A stretch of DNA of 64,000 nucleotides from Lentzea waywayandensis (GTDB lineage Bacteria; Actinomycetota; Actinomycetes; Mycobacteriales; Pseudonocardiaceae). The notes under the pieces are model-generated. The model had not been told where the DNA came from and searched no databases. It was given only the letters and a program-made list of their open reading frames with translations. The DNA is taken from NCBI RefSeq assembly GCF_900115955.1, contig NZ_FOYL01000004.1, positions 310,001 through 374,000 on the forward strand, given 5' to 3'. The position numbers and the translations under genes are program-made. Shown one piece after another: positions 43,755-52,370 of the stretch. Every line of letters begins with the position of its first letter. Positions within the stretch are counted from its first letter, which is position 1.

Positions 43755-44954
43755 TCAGCCCAGTTCGGCCACCGCCCGCACCAGGTCGTCCATCTCGACG
43801 GCGTTCGTGTAGTGCGCGAGCCCGATGCGGATGGCGCCGCCGATCTCGCCGACACCCAGCACCGAGAACACTCCGTGCTGACCGGGATCGGCGAACGCGC
43901 AGACGCCCCGCGAAGCGAGGTGTTCGACGCCGTCCTCCGCCTTGACCCCGGCGATCGAGAACGCCAGCGCGGGCACCCGCCGCATGGCGTCGCCGATCAC
44001 CATCACGTGCCGCAGCGAACGCAGTTCGTTGATGAGATTAGCGAGCAGCCCGGCCTGGTAGGCCTTCACCGATCCCAACGACGTGAGCAGCCGCTCACGG
44101 CGCGTGCCGGACGCCGCGTCGTCGAGGTCCGCGAGGTACTCGACGGATGCAACGAGACCGGCGAGCATCGGGTACGCGTGCGGGCCGAGCTCCAGCCGTT
44201 CCGGGCCGCGGGCCATCGGGTCGACCGAGACCGACGGCAGCCGTTCCAGCACCGACGGGTCGCGGAACACCAGCGCGCCGACCGGCGGACCACCCCACTG
44301 ACCGGCGGAGAGAGCCACCACGTCAGCACCCATGCCAACGATGTCCAACGGCACGAAAGGCGCCGCGGCGGAGGCGTCGACCACCATCAACGACCCGTGC
44401 GCGCGGGCCACCGCGGAGATCTTGGCGAGGTCCGGGCGGGTGCCGACCACGCCGGACGCCGCCGTGATGGCGATCAGCTTGGTGCGGTCGGTGACCAGTT
44501 CGTCGAACTGCCAGCTCGGCAGCTCGCAGGTCTCGATGTCGATCTCTGCCCATTTGACCGCGCTGCCGGTGCGCTGGGTGGCCCGCAGCCACGGCGCGAT
44601 GTTCGCCGGATGGTCCAAGCGGGAAACCAGGACCTCGTCGCCCATGAACCAGTCGTCGGTCATCGCGTCCGCGAGGCGTTGCAGCAGCACAGCGGAAGAC
44701 GGGCCGAGCACGACACCAGCGGGATCAGCCCCGACGAGGTCCGCGACGGACCTGCGGGCGGCGTCCACGATGCCCTGGGCCCGCTGGGACGCCGGGAAGA
44801 TGCCACCGGGTCCGGAGACCGGGGCGCGCAGCGCGGTGGAGACGGCGGTGGCGACCTGTTCGGGCACCTGCATGCCGGCCGGTGCGTCGAGATGGACCCA
44901 GCCGTCGCCGAGCGCGGGGAAGAGCCCCCGTACCCGTGCGACGTCGAACGCCAT
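43755..44954 (-). CDS. Class V aminotransferase-fold (cysteine desulfurase-like) protein lacking the PLP lysine
   Basis: A 399-residue protein with the class V fold: HLDAPAGMQVPEQV at the start, SRLDHPANIAPWL (equivalent to the substrate/PLP loop), ITAASGVVGTRPDL, and VVDASAAAPF with the pyridine-nitrogen Asp193. At the Schiff-base position, where the family has S-x-H-K, the sequence reads SAGQWGGP, so Lys is replaced by Gln219. Normal PLP chemistry is therefore improbable. It is the positional counterpart of M. tuberculosis Rv3778c, a possible aminotransferase between Rv3777 and the bpa/galactan-export genes. The ATG at 44954 opens MAFDVARV. It is divergent from bpa across 90 bp and probably co-transcribed with the methyltransferase-fold gene. 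Confidence 0.85.
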   Translation of the reverse strand: MAFDVARVRGLFPALGDGWVHLDAPAGMQVPEQVATAVSTALRAPVSGPGGIFPASQRAQGIVDAARRSVADLVGADPAGVVLGPSSAVLLQRLADAMTDDWFMGDEVLVSRLDHPANIAPWLRATQRTGSAVKWAEIDIETCELPSWQFDELVTDRTKLIAITAASGVVGTRPDLAKISAVARAHGSLMVVDASAAAPFVPLDIVGMGADVVALSAGQWGGPPVGALVFRDPSVLERLPSVSVDPMARGPERLELGPHAYPMLAGLVASVEYLADLDDAASGTRRERLLTSLGSVKAYQAGLLANLINELRSLRHVMVIGDAMRRVPALAFSIAGVKAEDGVEHLASRGVCAFADPGQHGVFSVLGVGEIGGAIRIGLAHYTNAVEMDDLVRAVAELG

Positions 44955-45044
44955 GACACACACCGTACGTATGCGAGCAAACACAGCAACGACCAGCCCC
45001 ACCCGGATTACGGTCAAAACGTGAATCACGCGAGGATGGAGACC

Positions 45045-45521
45045 ATGAACCAGGAGCAGCCCGTCGTAATCGTCGGCGGCCAGGACGGCGACATCGCCGA
45101 CCTCGTCGAACAGCCGGCCAAGGTCATGCGGATCGGCACGATGATCAAGCAGCTGCTGGAGGAGGTCAGGGCGGCACCTCTGGACGAGGCCAGCCGCAAC
45201 CGTCTCAAGGAGATCCACAAGCGGTCCATCGAGGAACTCGAGGACGGCCTGGCACCGGAGCTGCGCGAGGAGCTGGAGCGCCTGTCGCTGCCGTTCACCG
45301 AGGAGGGCACCCCGTCCGACGCCGAGCTGCGGATCGCGCAGGCTCAGCTCGTCGGCTGGCTGGAGGGCCTGTTCCACGGCATCCAGACGGCTCTGTTCGC
45401 CCAGCAGATGGCGGCCCGTGCCCAGCTGGAGCAGATGCGTGGCCGCGCCCTGCCCGCCGGCAGCGGTGGCGACGGCGCCGAGGGTGGCATCACCGGGAAA
45501 GGCACCGGCCAGTACCTCTAG
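45045..45521 (+). CDS. bpa: Bacterial proteasome activator Bpa/PafE
   Basis: A 158-residue helical protein nearly identical in its core to M. tuberculosis Rv3780: DLVEQPAKVMRIGTMIKQLL, RLKEIHKRSIEELEDGLAPE, and SDAELRIAQAQLVGWLEGLF with ALFAQQMAARAQL. The C-terminal GQYL is the motif that docks into the 20S proteasome alpha ring. Bpa forms a dodecameric ring that opens the 20S gate without ATP for degradation of unfolded or specific proteins such as HspR. I chose the ATG at 45045; an ATG at 45036 and a GTG at 45021 are in frame and close. Gene order with the flanking wall genes matches Mycobacterium. Confidence 0.94.
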   Translation: MNQEQPVVIVGGQDGDIADLVEQPAKVMRIGTMIKQLLEEVRAAPLDEASRNRLKEIHKRSIEELEDGLAPELREELERLSLPFTEEGTPSDAELRIAQAQLVGWLEGLFHGIQTALFAQQMAARAQLEQMRGRALPAGSGGDGAEGGITGKGTGQYL

Positions 45522-45577
45522 CCGGGACACCCGGTGGTGGTTCTACGATGCGCTGAACTTCCTGGAGAGGAGCCATC

Positions 45578-46429
45578 GTGCTCGAGCAGGTGCGCCGTGC
45601 CCTGTCGGCGAAGCAACTGCGCCACAAGCTGCGTGTGAAGGCGATCGAGATCGTGACGGACGCCGTGGCCCCCATCCGCGCGCAGGTCGACGAACTGCAA
45701 CGCCAGGTGGACGACCTGGGCAGGCAGGTGCGCGACGAGATCCGGCACCAGGGCGACCGGGCCGTCGACCAGGCCCGTCAGCTGGAGATCCGCACTCGCC
45801 GCGACCTGGTGTTCGCGGGTGAACAGGAGGCGGCGCTGCAAAGCGCCAGGTTCGTGCGCGACCACATGCCGCACGCCCCTCAGTTCGGCCACCCGCACGA
45901 GACGCTGGAACACGCGCTGACGCTTGCCCCCGAGGGCGGGCTCGCGCTGGAGTTCGGCGTCTACCAGGGCACCACGTTGAAGATCATCGCTACCGCGCGC
46001 GGCGGCGAGGGCGTCTTCGGGTTCGACTCGTTCGAGGGCCTGCCGGAGAACTGGCGCAACGGCTTCCCCGCCGGCGCGTTCAACGTCGACGGCCTGCCCG
46101 AGGTTCCGGGTGCCGAGCTCGTCGTCGGCTGGTTCGACGAGGTGCTGCCGGAGTTCCTCGAGAAGAACGAGGGTCCGGTCACGTTCCTGCACGTCGACTG
46201 CGACCTCTACTCCTCCACGAAGACCGTGCTGGAGCTGGTCGGCCCGCGCCTGGTCGAGGGCAGCGTCATCCACTTCGACGAGTACTTCAACTTCCCCGGC
46301 TGGATGGACCACGAGCACAAGGCGTGGACCGAGTACGTCGAGCAGACCGGGATCGAGTTCAGCTACGAAGCGTTCACCTTCGACAACGAGCAGGTGACCA
46401 TGCGGGTGACCAAGATCCCCGCCCGTTGA
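45578..46429 (+). CDS. TylF/macrocin O-methyltransferase-like protein with coiled-coil N-terminus
   Basis: A 283-residue protein. Residues about 36-75 form a coiled coil (VDELQRQVDDLGRQVRDEI and the following DRAVDQARQLE). The methyltransferase core carries LALEFGVYQGTTLKIIATA (SAM loop), GFDSFEGLPENW, FLHVDCDLYSSTKTVLEL and VIHFDEYFNF, the motifs of the TylF/macrocin family. Family members methylate sugar hydroxyls in a metal-dependent manner. Its position between bpa and wzm suggests a wall-glycan acceptor such as terminal galactan residues, but that is inference. GTG start at 45578 with GAGGAG upstream. Confidence 0.88.
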   Translation: MLEQVRRALSAKQLRHKLRVKAIEIVTDAVAPIRAQVDELQRQVDDLGRQVRDEIRHQGDRAVDQARQLEIRTRRDLVFAGEQEAALQSARFVRDHMPHAPQFGHPHETLEHALTLAPEGGLALEFGVYQGTTLKIIATARGGEGVFGFDSFEGLPENWRNGFPAGAFNVDGLPEVPGAELVVGWFDEVLPEFLEKNEGPVTFLHVDCDLYSSTKTVLELVGPRLVEGSVIHFDEYFNFPGWMDHEHKAWTEYVEQTGIEFSYEAFTFDNEQVTMRVTKIPAR

Positions 46430-46488
46430 CCACTCCGTGACGTACCGGCGTCCAGGTCCGATCTGAGACGCCGGTACGCTCAGTCCTC

Positions 46489-47403
46489 GTGCAAGCCACC
46501 AGTACCCTCGACCACCCCGAGGCGCCGCCTGCCATCAAGTCGCGCAGCTTCAAGCGCGCGTTCGCCGATGTGCGTGAGGCGTGGGACCACCGCGAGCTGT
46601 GGGGTCACCTCGGTTGGCAGGACATCAAGCAGCGCTATCGCCGGTCGGTCATAGGTCCGTTGTGGATCACGATCTCGATGGGCACGACCGCCCTCGCGCT
46701 CGGCTTGCTGTACTCCGTGCTGTTCGACACGAACGTCCCGACGTTCCTCCCGTACGTCACGGTCGGCTTCATCGTCTGGAACTTCATCCTCGGCTGCATC
46801 ACCGAGGGCACCGACGTGTTCATCGCGAACGAGGGGCTCATCAAGCACCTCCCCGCGCCGATCACCGTCCACGTGATGCGCATGGTGTGGCGCCAGGTGC
46901 TCTTCCTGCTGCACAACCTCGCGGTCTACGCGGTCGTGCTGGCGATCTTCTTCACCTCGCTCAACCACCCGTACACGATCAGTGAGGGCGGTCCCGTCCA
47001 TCCTGGTCTGAGCTGGACCATCGTGCTCGCGATCCCCGGTTTCGCACTGCTCGCGATCAACGCGGTGTGGGTCGCGCTGGCCTTCGGCGTCATCAGCACC
47101 CGCTTCCGCGACATCCCGCCGGTCGTGACCAGCTTCATCAACCTGGTCTTCTTCATGACGCCGATCGTCTGGGACGCGGGCGTGCTGCAGAAGGTCACCG
47201 GCGGTGGCAGCAACGACTGGCGCGTCCTGATCGCCGAGCTCAACCCCGTGTACCACTTCGTCGAGGTCGTCCGCGCCCCGCTGCTCGGCCACGAGGTCGA
47301 CTGGCACCACTGGGCGATCGTCGGCGCCTTCACCGTGCTCGGGTGGACGCTCGCGATGGTCATCCTGCGCAACTACCGCGCCCGCGTTTCCTACTGGGTC
47401 TAA
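46489..47403 (+). CDS. wzm: Galactan-export ABC transporter permease
   Basis: A 304-residue ABC-2-type permease. The cytosolic N-terminus (about 50 residues, with HLGWQDIKQRYRRSVIGPLW) leads into six membrane helices, including PYVTVGFIVWNFILGCITEG and FINLVFFMTPIVWD. QRYRRSVIGPLW is the classic Wzm polysaccharide exporter signature. With the ATPase 17 bp downstream it should move the lipid-linked galactan precursor across the membrane, as Rv3783 does in M. tuberculosis. The GTG at 46489 is taken. It heads a three-gene run with wzt and glfT1. Confidence 0.93.
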   Translation: MQATSTLDHPEAPPAIKSRSFKRAFADVREAWDHRELWGHLGWQDIKQRYRRSVIGPLWITISMGTTALALGLLYSVLFDTNVPTFLPYVTVGFIVWNFILGCITEGTDVFIANEGLIKHLPAPITVHVMRMVWRQVLFLLHNLAVYAVVLAIFFTSLNHPYTISEGGPVHPGLSWTIVLAIPGFALLAINAVWVALAFGVISTRFRDIPPVVTSFINLVFFMTPIVWDAGVLQKVTGGGSNDWRVLIAELNPVYHFVEVVRAPLLGHEVDWHHWAIVGAFTVLGWTLAMVILRNYRARVSYWV

Positions 47404-47420
47404 AGGAGGTCGGCTAAACC

Positions 47421-48239
47421 ATGGTCAGCATCGACGTCTGGAACGCTTCGGTCGACTTCCCGATCTTCGACGCCAAGTCGAGGTCACTGAAGAAGCTCGC
47501 GTTCGGCAAGGTCGGCGGCAAGATCGGCTCCGAGGGTCGCGTGCCGATCATCGAGGCGCTGCACGACATCTCGCTGTCGCTCAAGGACGGCGCGCGCGTC
47601 GGCCTGGTCGGGCACAACGGCGCAGGCAAGTCCACGCTGCTGCGCCTGCTGGCGGGCATCTACGAGCCGACCCGCGGCCAGTCGCGCATCGTCGGCAAGG
47701 TGGCGCCGGTCTTCGACCTCGGCGTCGGCATGGACCCGGAGATCTCCGGGTACGAGAACATCATGATCCGGGGCCTGTTCCTCGGCATGACCCGCAAGCA
47801 GATGGAAAAGCGCGTCGACGACATCTCGGAGTTCACCGAGCTCGGCGACTACCTCCAGATGCCGCTGCGCACCTACTCGACCGGCATGCGCGTGCGGCTC
47901 GCGCTCGGCGTGGTCACCTCGATCGACCCCGAGATCCTGCTGCTCGACGAGGGCATCGGCGCGGTCGACGCGGCGTTCATGGCGAAGGCCCGCGACCGCC
48001 TCAAGGACCTCGTGGCCCGCTCCGGCCTGCTGGTGTTCGCGAACCACTCCGACGAGACGCTGCTGGACTTCTGCGACAGCGCGATCTGGATGGACGAAGG
48101 CCGTGTCAAAATGCACGGCGGACTTCGCGAGGTGCTCACCGAGTACAAGGGCTTCGACCCGTTCGAGCGGATGAGCACCGACCAGCTGGCCAGGCTCGGC
48201 TACTCCACTCCCGTCCTCAGCGGAAACGGCGGCGAATAG
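47421..48239 (+). CDS. wzt: Galactan-export ABC transporter ATPase
   Basis: A 272-residue ATPase with Walker A GHNGAGKST (64-72), signature YSTGM and Walker B ILLLDEGIGAVD. The N-terminus (ASVDFPIFDAKSRSLKK) is that of polysaccharide exporters. It lacks the C-terminal carbohydrate-binding domain present in many O-antigen Wzt proteins, which fits the short M. tuberculosis Rv3781 type. The gene begins 17 bp after wzm behind AAAGGAGG and ends three bases before glfT1, so the three genes are one operon. Confidence 0.94.
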   Translation: MVSIDVWNASVDFPIFDAKSRSLKKLAFGKVGGKIGSEGRVPIIEALHDISLSLKDGARVGLVGHNGAGKSTLLRLLAGIYEPTRGQSRIVGKVAPVFDLGVGMDPEISGYENIMIRGLFLGMTRKQMEKRVDDISEFTELGDYLQMPLRTYSTGMRVRLALGVVTSIDPEILLLDEGIGAVDAAFMAKARDRLKDLVARSGLLVFANHSDETLLDFCDSAIWMDEGRVKMHGGLREVLTEYKGFDPFERMSTDQLARLGYSTPVLSGNGGE

Positions 48240-48242
48240 ACA

Positions 48243-49145
48243 GTGAACCTCGAGGCACTGCCCAAGGGCTCCGTCGTCGCGGTGGTGGTCACCCGCCACC
48301 GCAGGGAGCTGCTGGCCGAGTCGCTGAAGGCGCTGGCCACCCAGACTCGCGTCCCCGACCACCTCGTCGTGGTCGACAACGGCCCTGACCAGCCGGTCAA
48401 CGACCTGGTCGAGCAGTGCCCGCTGCCCACCACGTACCTCGCGTCGCACCGCAACCTCGGTGGCGCGGGCGGTTTCGCGCTCGGCATCCTGCACGCGCTC
48501 TCACTGGGCGCGGACTGGGTGTGGCTGGCCGACGACGACGGCCGCCCGGCCGACGAGAACGTGCTGGCCGTCCTGCTGGAAGAAGCAGAGCGCCGCAACC
48601 TCGCCGAGATCTCGCCGGTCGTCACGAACATCGACTCGCCGGACAAGCTCGCGTTCCCGCTGCGCAGGGGCCTGACCTGGAAGCGCTCGGCCGCCGACCT
48701 CGGCACCGACTTCCTGCCGGGCATCGCCTCGCTGTTCAACGGCGCCCTGTTCCGCGCCTCGACGCTCGACGTCGTCGGCGTGCCGGACTACCGCCTGTTC
48801 TTCCGCGGTGACGAGGTCGAGGTCCACCGCCGCCTGGTGCGCAGCGGGCTGCCGTTCGGCACCTCGCTGAAGGTCGCCTACGTCCACCCGGACGGCTCGG
48901 ACGAGTTCAAGCCGATGCTGGGTGGCCGGTTCCACGCGCAGGACCCGGAGAACCAGATCAAGCGGTACTACACCTACCGCAACCGCGGGTACCTGCTGTC
49001 GCAGCCGGGCATGCGCAAGCTGGGCGCCCTCGAGGTGTTCCGCTTCGGCCTGTACTTCCTCGCGGTGAAGAAGGACCCGAAGGCGTTCGTCGAGTGGCTG
49101 AAGCTCGTGCGCCTCGGTCAGCGGGAGCGCTTCTTCCGCAAGTGA
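48243..49145 (+). CDS. glfT1: Galactofuranosyltransferase GlfT1
   Basis: A 300-residue GT2-family transferase. VVAVVVTRHRRELLAESLKAL is the nucleotide-binding start, SHRNLGGAGGFALGI the sugar-nucleotide loop, and DDD at 97-99 (WLADDDGRP) binds metal-UDP-Galf. YRLFFRGDEVEVHRRL contains the catalytic-base region. GlfT1 adds the first two galactofuranose residues to the rhamnosyl-GlcNAc-PP-decaprenyl linker. It directly follows wzt (three bases), as in the mycobacterial Rv3781-Rv3783 group but with a different internal order. Start GTG at 48243. Confidence 0.93.
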   Translation: MNLEALPKGSVVAVVVTRHRRELLAESLKALATQTRVPDHLVVVDNGPDQPVNDLVEQCPLPTTYLASHRNLGGAGGFALGILHALSLGADWVWLADDDGRPADENVLAVLLEEAERRNLAEISPVVTNIDSPDKLAFPLRRGLTWKRSAADLGTDFLPGIASLFNGALFRASTLDVVGVPDYRLFFRGDEVEVHRRLVRSGLPFGTSLKVAYVHPDGSDEFKPMLGGRFHAQDPENQIKRYYTYRNRGYLLSQPGMRKLGALEVFRFGLYFLAVKKDPKAFVEWLKLVRLGQRERFFRK

Positions 49146-49221
49146 CGTGATCTGCCGAGGGCGGAATCGCTGCGAGCGGAACCGCCCTCGGCACGGCACC
49201 GGAACGCGGTTTGCTGAACGC

Positions 49222-49416
49222 ATGAGCCGACTCGTGCTGTTCCTCGCCGCCAATCCGAACCCCATCACCCTCACGGTCACCGACGAGACGCGCGACGACC
49301 TCGCGTCCCGGCTGACGCAGATCGTCCGCAACGGCCACACGCAGCCGATCGCGGCCCCGGACGGCCGTGAGTACGTCGTGAACTTCTCCAACGTCGTGGT
49401 CGCACACTTCGAGTAA
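49222..49416 (+). CDS. Small hypothetical protein
   Basis: A 64-residue protein (MSRLVLFLAANPNPITLTVT, then ETRDDLASRLTQIVRNGHTQ, then YVVNFSNVVVAHFE) with a simple strand-helix-strand pattern. No family is recognised. Codon bias is that of a real gene. The ATG at 49222 is the first after glfT1; a longer frame would begin inside non-coding DNA. It lies between glfT1 and the sugar-ABC genes and shows no sign of belonging to either operon. Confidence 0.65.
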   Translation: MSRLVLFLAANPNPITLTVTDETRDDLASRLTQIVRNGHTQPIAAPDGREYVVNFSNVVVAHFE

Positions 49417-49456
49417 CCGCTCGCGCACCCGACGTGATCGGAGTAAGACGGGATGA

Positions 49457-50686
49457 GTGATCTCCCGACGCAGACTTCTGTCTCTGGCCGGCGCGAGCGC
49501 ACTGCTCGCGGCGTGCGGTTCGAACACCGGCAGGGACGGCAACGGCCAGGCCCTCAAGCAGTGGTACCACGCGTACGGCGAGCCCGGCGTCCAGCAGGCG
49601 GTGGAGCGCTACGCCAAGGCGTTCACCAAGACCCCGGTCGACGTGCAGTGGAACCCCGGCGACTACGACTCCAAGCTCGCGACGAGCCTGCTGTCCGGCG
49701 GCGGACCGGACGTCTTCGAGTCCACCCCGCAGATCAGCTCGGTCCGGGCGGGCCAGCTCGTGCCGCTCGACGACGTCTTCGGCGACGCCAGGAACGACTT
49801 CACCGACTCGATTCTCGCGACGCACACCGTCGACGGGAAGCTCTACGGCGTTCCGCAGGCCGTGGACATGCAGATGCTGTTCTACCGCAAGAGCTTCCTC
49901 CAGCAGGCGGGAGTTCAGCCACCGTCCACTGTGGATGAACTGGTCGACGCGTCCCGACGCCTCACGAAGGACGGGGTCAAGGGGCTCTTCGCCGGCAACG
50001 ACGGTGGCGGCGGCGTGCTCGGCGGGCCCGCGCTGTGGTCGGCCGGGCTGGACTACGTGCGCGACCACCAGGTCGGGTTCGACGATCCCGTTGCGGCGCA
50101 GGCGATCGGCAAGCTGCGTGAGCTCTACTCCAGCGGCAGCCTGCTGCTCGGCGCGGTGAAGGACTGGGCGGAGCCGGACGCGTTCACGCAGGGCCTGGTC
50201 GCCATGCAGTGGACCGGGTTGTGGACGGTGCCGGCGATCCAGAAGGCGCTGGGCGACGACTTCGGCGTGCTGCCGTTCCCGAAGTTCTCCTCGTCCGGCA
50301 AGGCCAGCGTGCCGGTCGGGGCGTTCGGCGCGATGATCAACGCAAAGTCGAAGCGGATCGACGAGGCCAAGGAGTTCGTGAAGTGGCTGTGGATCGAGCG
50401 GACCGACTACCAGGAGGACTTCAACCTGAGCTACGGCTTCCACATCCCGCCGCGCAGGAGCATCTCGGAGAAGGCCTCGAAGCTGACCACGGGTGCGGCG
50501 GCTGACGCGGTGAAGTTCGTGCGGGACAACGCGAAGGCGTCCAACCCGCCGGACTGGACCTCGGTGATGCGGACCGCGTTCAACGACGCCGTGTCGCGGG
50601 TCGTGCGGGACGGCGCTCCGGCCGACGCCGAGATCAAGGCCGCCGCGGACAAGGCACGGGACGAGCTGAAGCGCCTGTACGGATGA
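49457..50686 (+). CDS. Sugar ABC transporter substrate-binding lipoprotein
   Basis: A 409-residue extracellular solute-binding protein. The lipoprotein signal is SRRRLLSLAGASALLAAC with the lipobox cysteine at residue 20. The family-1 carbohydrate-binding pattern includes LLSGGGPDVFESTPQISSV, LYGVPQAVDMQMLFYRKSF and AMQWTGLWTVPA. It captures a sugar or oligosaccharide for the two permeases that follow. Its stop overlaps the first permease start (ATGA). No ATPase gene is present, so the transporter probably uses a shared ATPase such as MsiK. GTG start at 49457. Confidence 0.93.
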   Translation: MISRRRLLSLAGASALLAACGSNTGRDGNGQALKQWYHAYGEPGVQQAVERYAKAFTKTPVDVQWNPGDYDSKLATSLLSGGGPDVFESTPQISSVRAGQLVPLDDVFGDARNDFTDSILATHTVDGKLYGVPQAVDMQMLFYRKSFLQQAGVQPPSTVDELVDASRRLTKDGVKGLFAGNDGGGGVLGGPALWSAGLDYVRDHQVGFDDPVAAQAIGKLRELYSSGSLLLGAVKDWAEPDAFTQGLVAMQWTGLWTVPAIQKALGDDFGVLPFPKFSSSGKASVPVGAFGAMINAKSKRIDEAKEFVKWLWIERTDYQEDFNLSYGFHIPPRRSISEKASKLTTGAAADAVKFVRDNAKASNPPDWTSVMRTAFNDAVSRVVRDGAPADAEIKAAADKARDELKRLYG

Positions 50687-51561
50687 GGCACGGACGCGCG
50701 TTCTGGTTGTTCGTCGGGCCGTTCGCGGTGGGGCTGCTCGTGTTCGTGTACGTGCCGATCGGGTGGAGCCTGCTGCTGTCGTTCTTCGACGCCCGCAACA
50801 CGGTGACGCCCACATCGTTCGTCGGGCTTCGCAACTACGCGGACATGCTGACCGATGCGCCGTTTCTCAGGAGCCTCGGCACGTTCAGTGTGTTCGCGGT
50901 GTTCATCGTGCCGCTGACGTTCGTGCTCGCGCTAGCGCTGGCGTTGCTGGTGAACCAGATCAGCTTCATGAAGGCGTTCTTCCGGTCGGTGTTCTTCCTG
51001 CCGACGGCGTGTTCGTACGTCGTGGCGTCGCTGGTGTGGAAGCTGTCGATCTTCAACGGCGTGCGCTTCGGCCTCGCGAACACGGTGCTGGGGTGGTTCG
51101 GCGCGGAGCCGATCGCGTGGACGGTGTCGACGTCACCGCCCTGGTACTGGCTGGTGCTCGTGACGTTGCGGCTGTGGTTGCAGCTGGGGTTCTACCTGAT
51201 CCTGTTCATCGCCGGGCTGCAACGAATTCCGCAGCACCTCTACGAGGCAGCGTGGATCGACGGGGCGTCGCGCGGCTGGCAGACGCTGCGGTACATCACG
51301 CTGCCGCAGCTGCGCACGACGTCGATCGCCGTGCTGTTGCTGCTGCTCATCGCGGCGTACCAGGCGTTCGACGAGTTCTACAACGTGCTGGGCACCGACC
51401 GCGGCTACCCGCCGTTCGCGCGGCCACCGTTGATCTACCTCTACTACACGGCGCTGGGGTCCGGCGGGCAGGACTTCGGGCACGGCAGCGCGGGCGCGGT
51501 GATCCTGACCTTGCTGATCGCGGGCGTGACCTTGTTGCAGGGCAAGGTGATCACGCGATGA
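50683..51561 (+). CDS. Sugar ABC transporter permease (MalF/UgpA type)
   Basis: A 292-residue permease with six membrane helices (FWLFVGPFAVGLLVFVYVPI first). The conserved cytosolic loop EAAWIDGASRGWQTLRYITLP docks with the ATPase. NYADMLTDAPFLRSL precedes helix 2, as in MalF/UgpA. It overlaps the lipoprotein gene upstream and the second permease gene downstream by four bases each, so the three subunits are translationally coupled. The substrate is a carbohydrate by family, identity unknown. Confidence 0.93.
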   Translation: MRHGRAFWLFVGPFAVGLLVFVYVPIGWSLLLSFFDARNTVTPTSFVGLRNYADMLTDAPFLRSLGTFSVFAVFIVPLTFVLALALALLVNQISFMKAFFRSVFFLPTACSYVVASLVWKLSIFNGVRFGLANTVLGWFGAEPIAWTVSTSPPWYWLVLVTLRLWLQLGFYLILFIAGLQRIPQHLYEAAWIDGASRGWQTLRYITLPQLRTTSIAVLLLLLIAAYQAFDEFYNVLGTDRGYPPFARPPLIYLYYTALGSGGQDFGHGSAGAVILTLLIAGVTLLQGKVITR

Positions 51562-52370
51562 AGGCCGTCCGGTACCTGGCGCTGTCGCTGGCGGCGGTGC
51601 TGTTCCTGATCCCGTTCTACCTGGTGCTGCGCAACGGTCTGGCGACCGAGCAGGAGATCACCGCACCGACGTGGACGTTCTGGCCCCAGCAGATCCGCTG
51701 GGAGAACCTCGCCGAGCTGTTCTCCAACCCGGCCGTGCCGATGGTGCACAGCATGGTCAACTCGCTGGTCGTGGCGGTGTTGCAGACGGCAGGACAGCTG
51801 CTGCTGTGCGGGCTGGCGGGATACGGGCTCGCGCGGATCCCATACCGGTACTCGAACTTCGTGCTGTACCTGGTGATCGCGACGCTGATGATCCCGGCGG
51901 CGGTCACGTTCGTACCGACGTTCGTGGTCGTCTCGACGCTGGGCTGGGTGTCCGACCTGCGCGGGCTGGTGATCCCGGGGCTGTTCAGCGGGTTCACCAC
52001 GTTCCTGTTCCGGCAGTACTTCCTGAACTTCCCGCGCGAACTCGAAGAGGCCGCACGGATCGACGGCCTCGGCCACTGGGGCACCTACTGGCGGGTCGTC
52101 GTGCCGAACTCGAAGGGGTTCTTCGCGGCGCTCGGCGTGATCGCGTTCGTGACCAGCTGGAACCAGTTCCTCTGGCCGTTGGTGATCGCGCAGGACCAGG
52201 ACTCGTGGACCGTGCAGGTGGCGCTGTCCACGTTCCTGACCTCGCAGTCGATCGACGTGACGCAGCTGTTCCTCGCGGCCGCCGTCTCCATCACGCCGTT
52301 GGTGGTGGTCTTCGTGGCGCTGCAACGGTTCCTGGTGCGCGGCGTGACGGAGACGGGGATCAAGGACTGA
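51558..52370 (+). CDS. Sugar ABC transporter permease (MalG/UgpE type)
   Basis: A 270-residue permease with six hydrophobic helices (YLALSLAAVLFLIPFYLVLRN first), the typical SMVNSLVVAVLQTAGQLLLCG second helix, and the ATPase-contact loop EEAARIDGLGHWGTYWRVVVP. FVTSWNQFLWPLVI is characteristic of MalG/UgpE. It pairs with the upstream permease to form the channel. The ATG at 51558 overlaps the previous stop. The stop abuts that of the convergent methyltransferase gene, with no terminator between them. Confidence 0.93.
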   Translation: MKAVRYLALSLAAVLFLIPFYLVLRNGLATEQEITAPTWTFWPQQIRWENLAELFSNPAVPMVHSMVNSLVVAVLQTAGQLLLCGLAGYGLARIPYRYSNFVLYLVIATLMIPAAVTFVPTFVVVSTLGWVSDLRGLVIPGLFSGFTTFLFRQYFLNFPRELEEAARIDGLGHWGTYWRVVVPNSKGFFAALGVIAFVTSWNQFLWPLVIAQDQDSWTVQVALSTFLTSQSIDVTQLFLAAAVSITPLVVVFVALQRFLVRGVTETGIKD

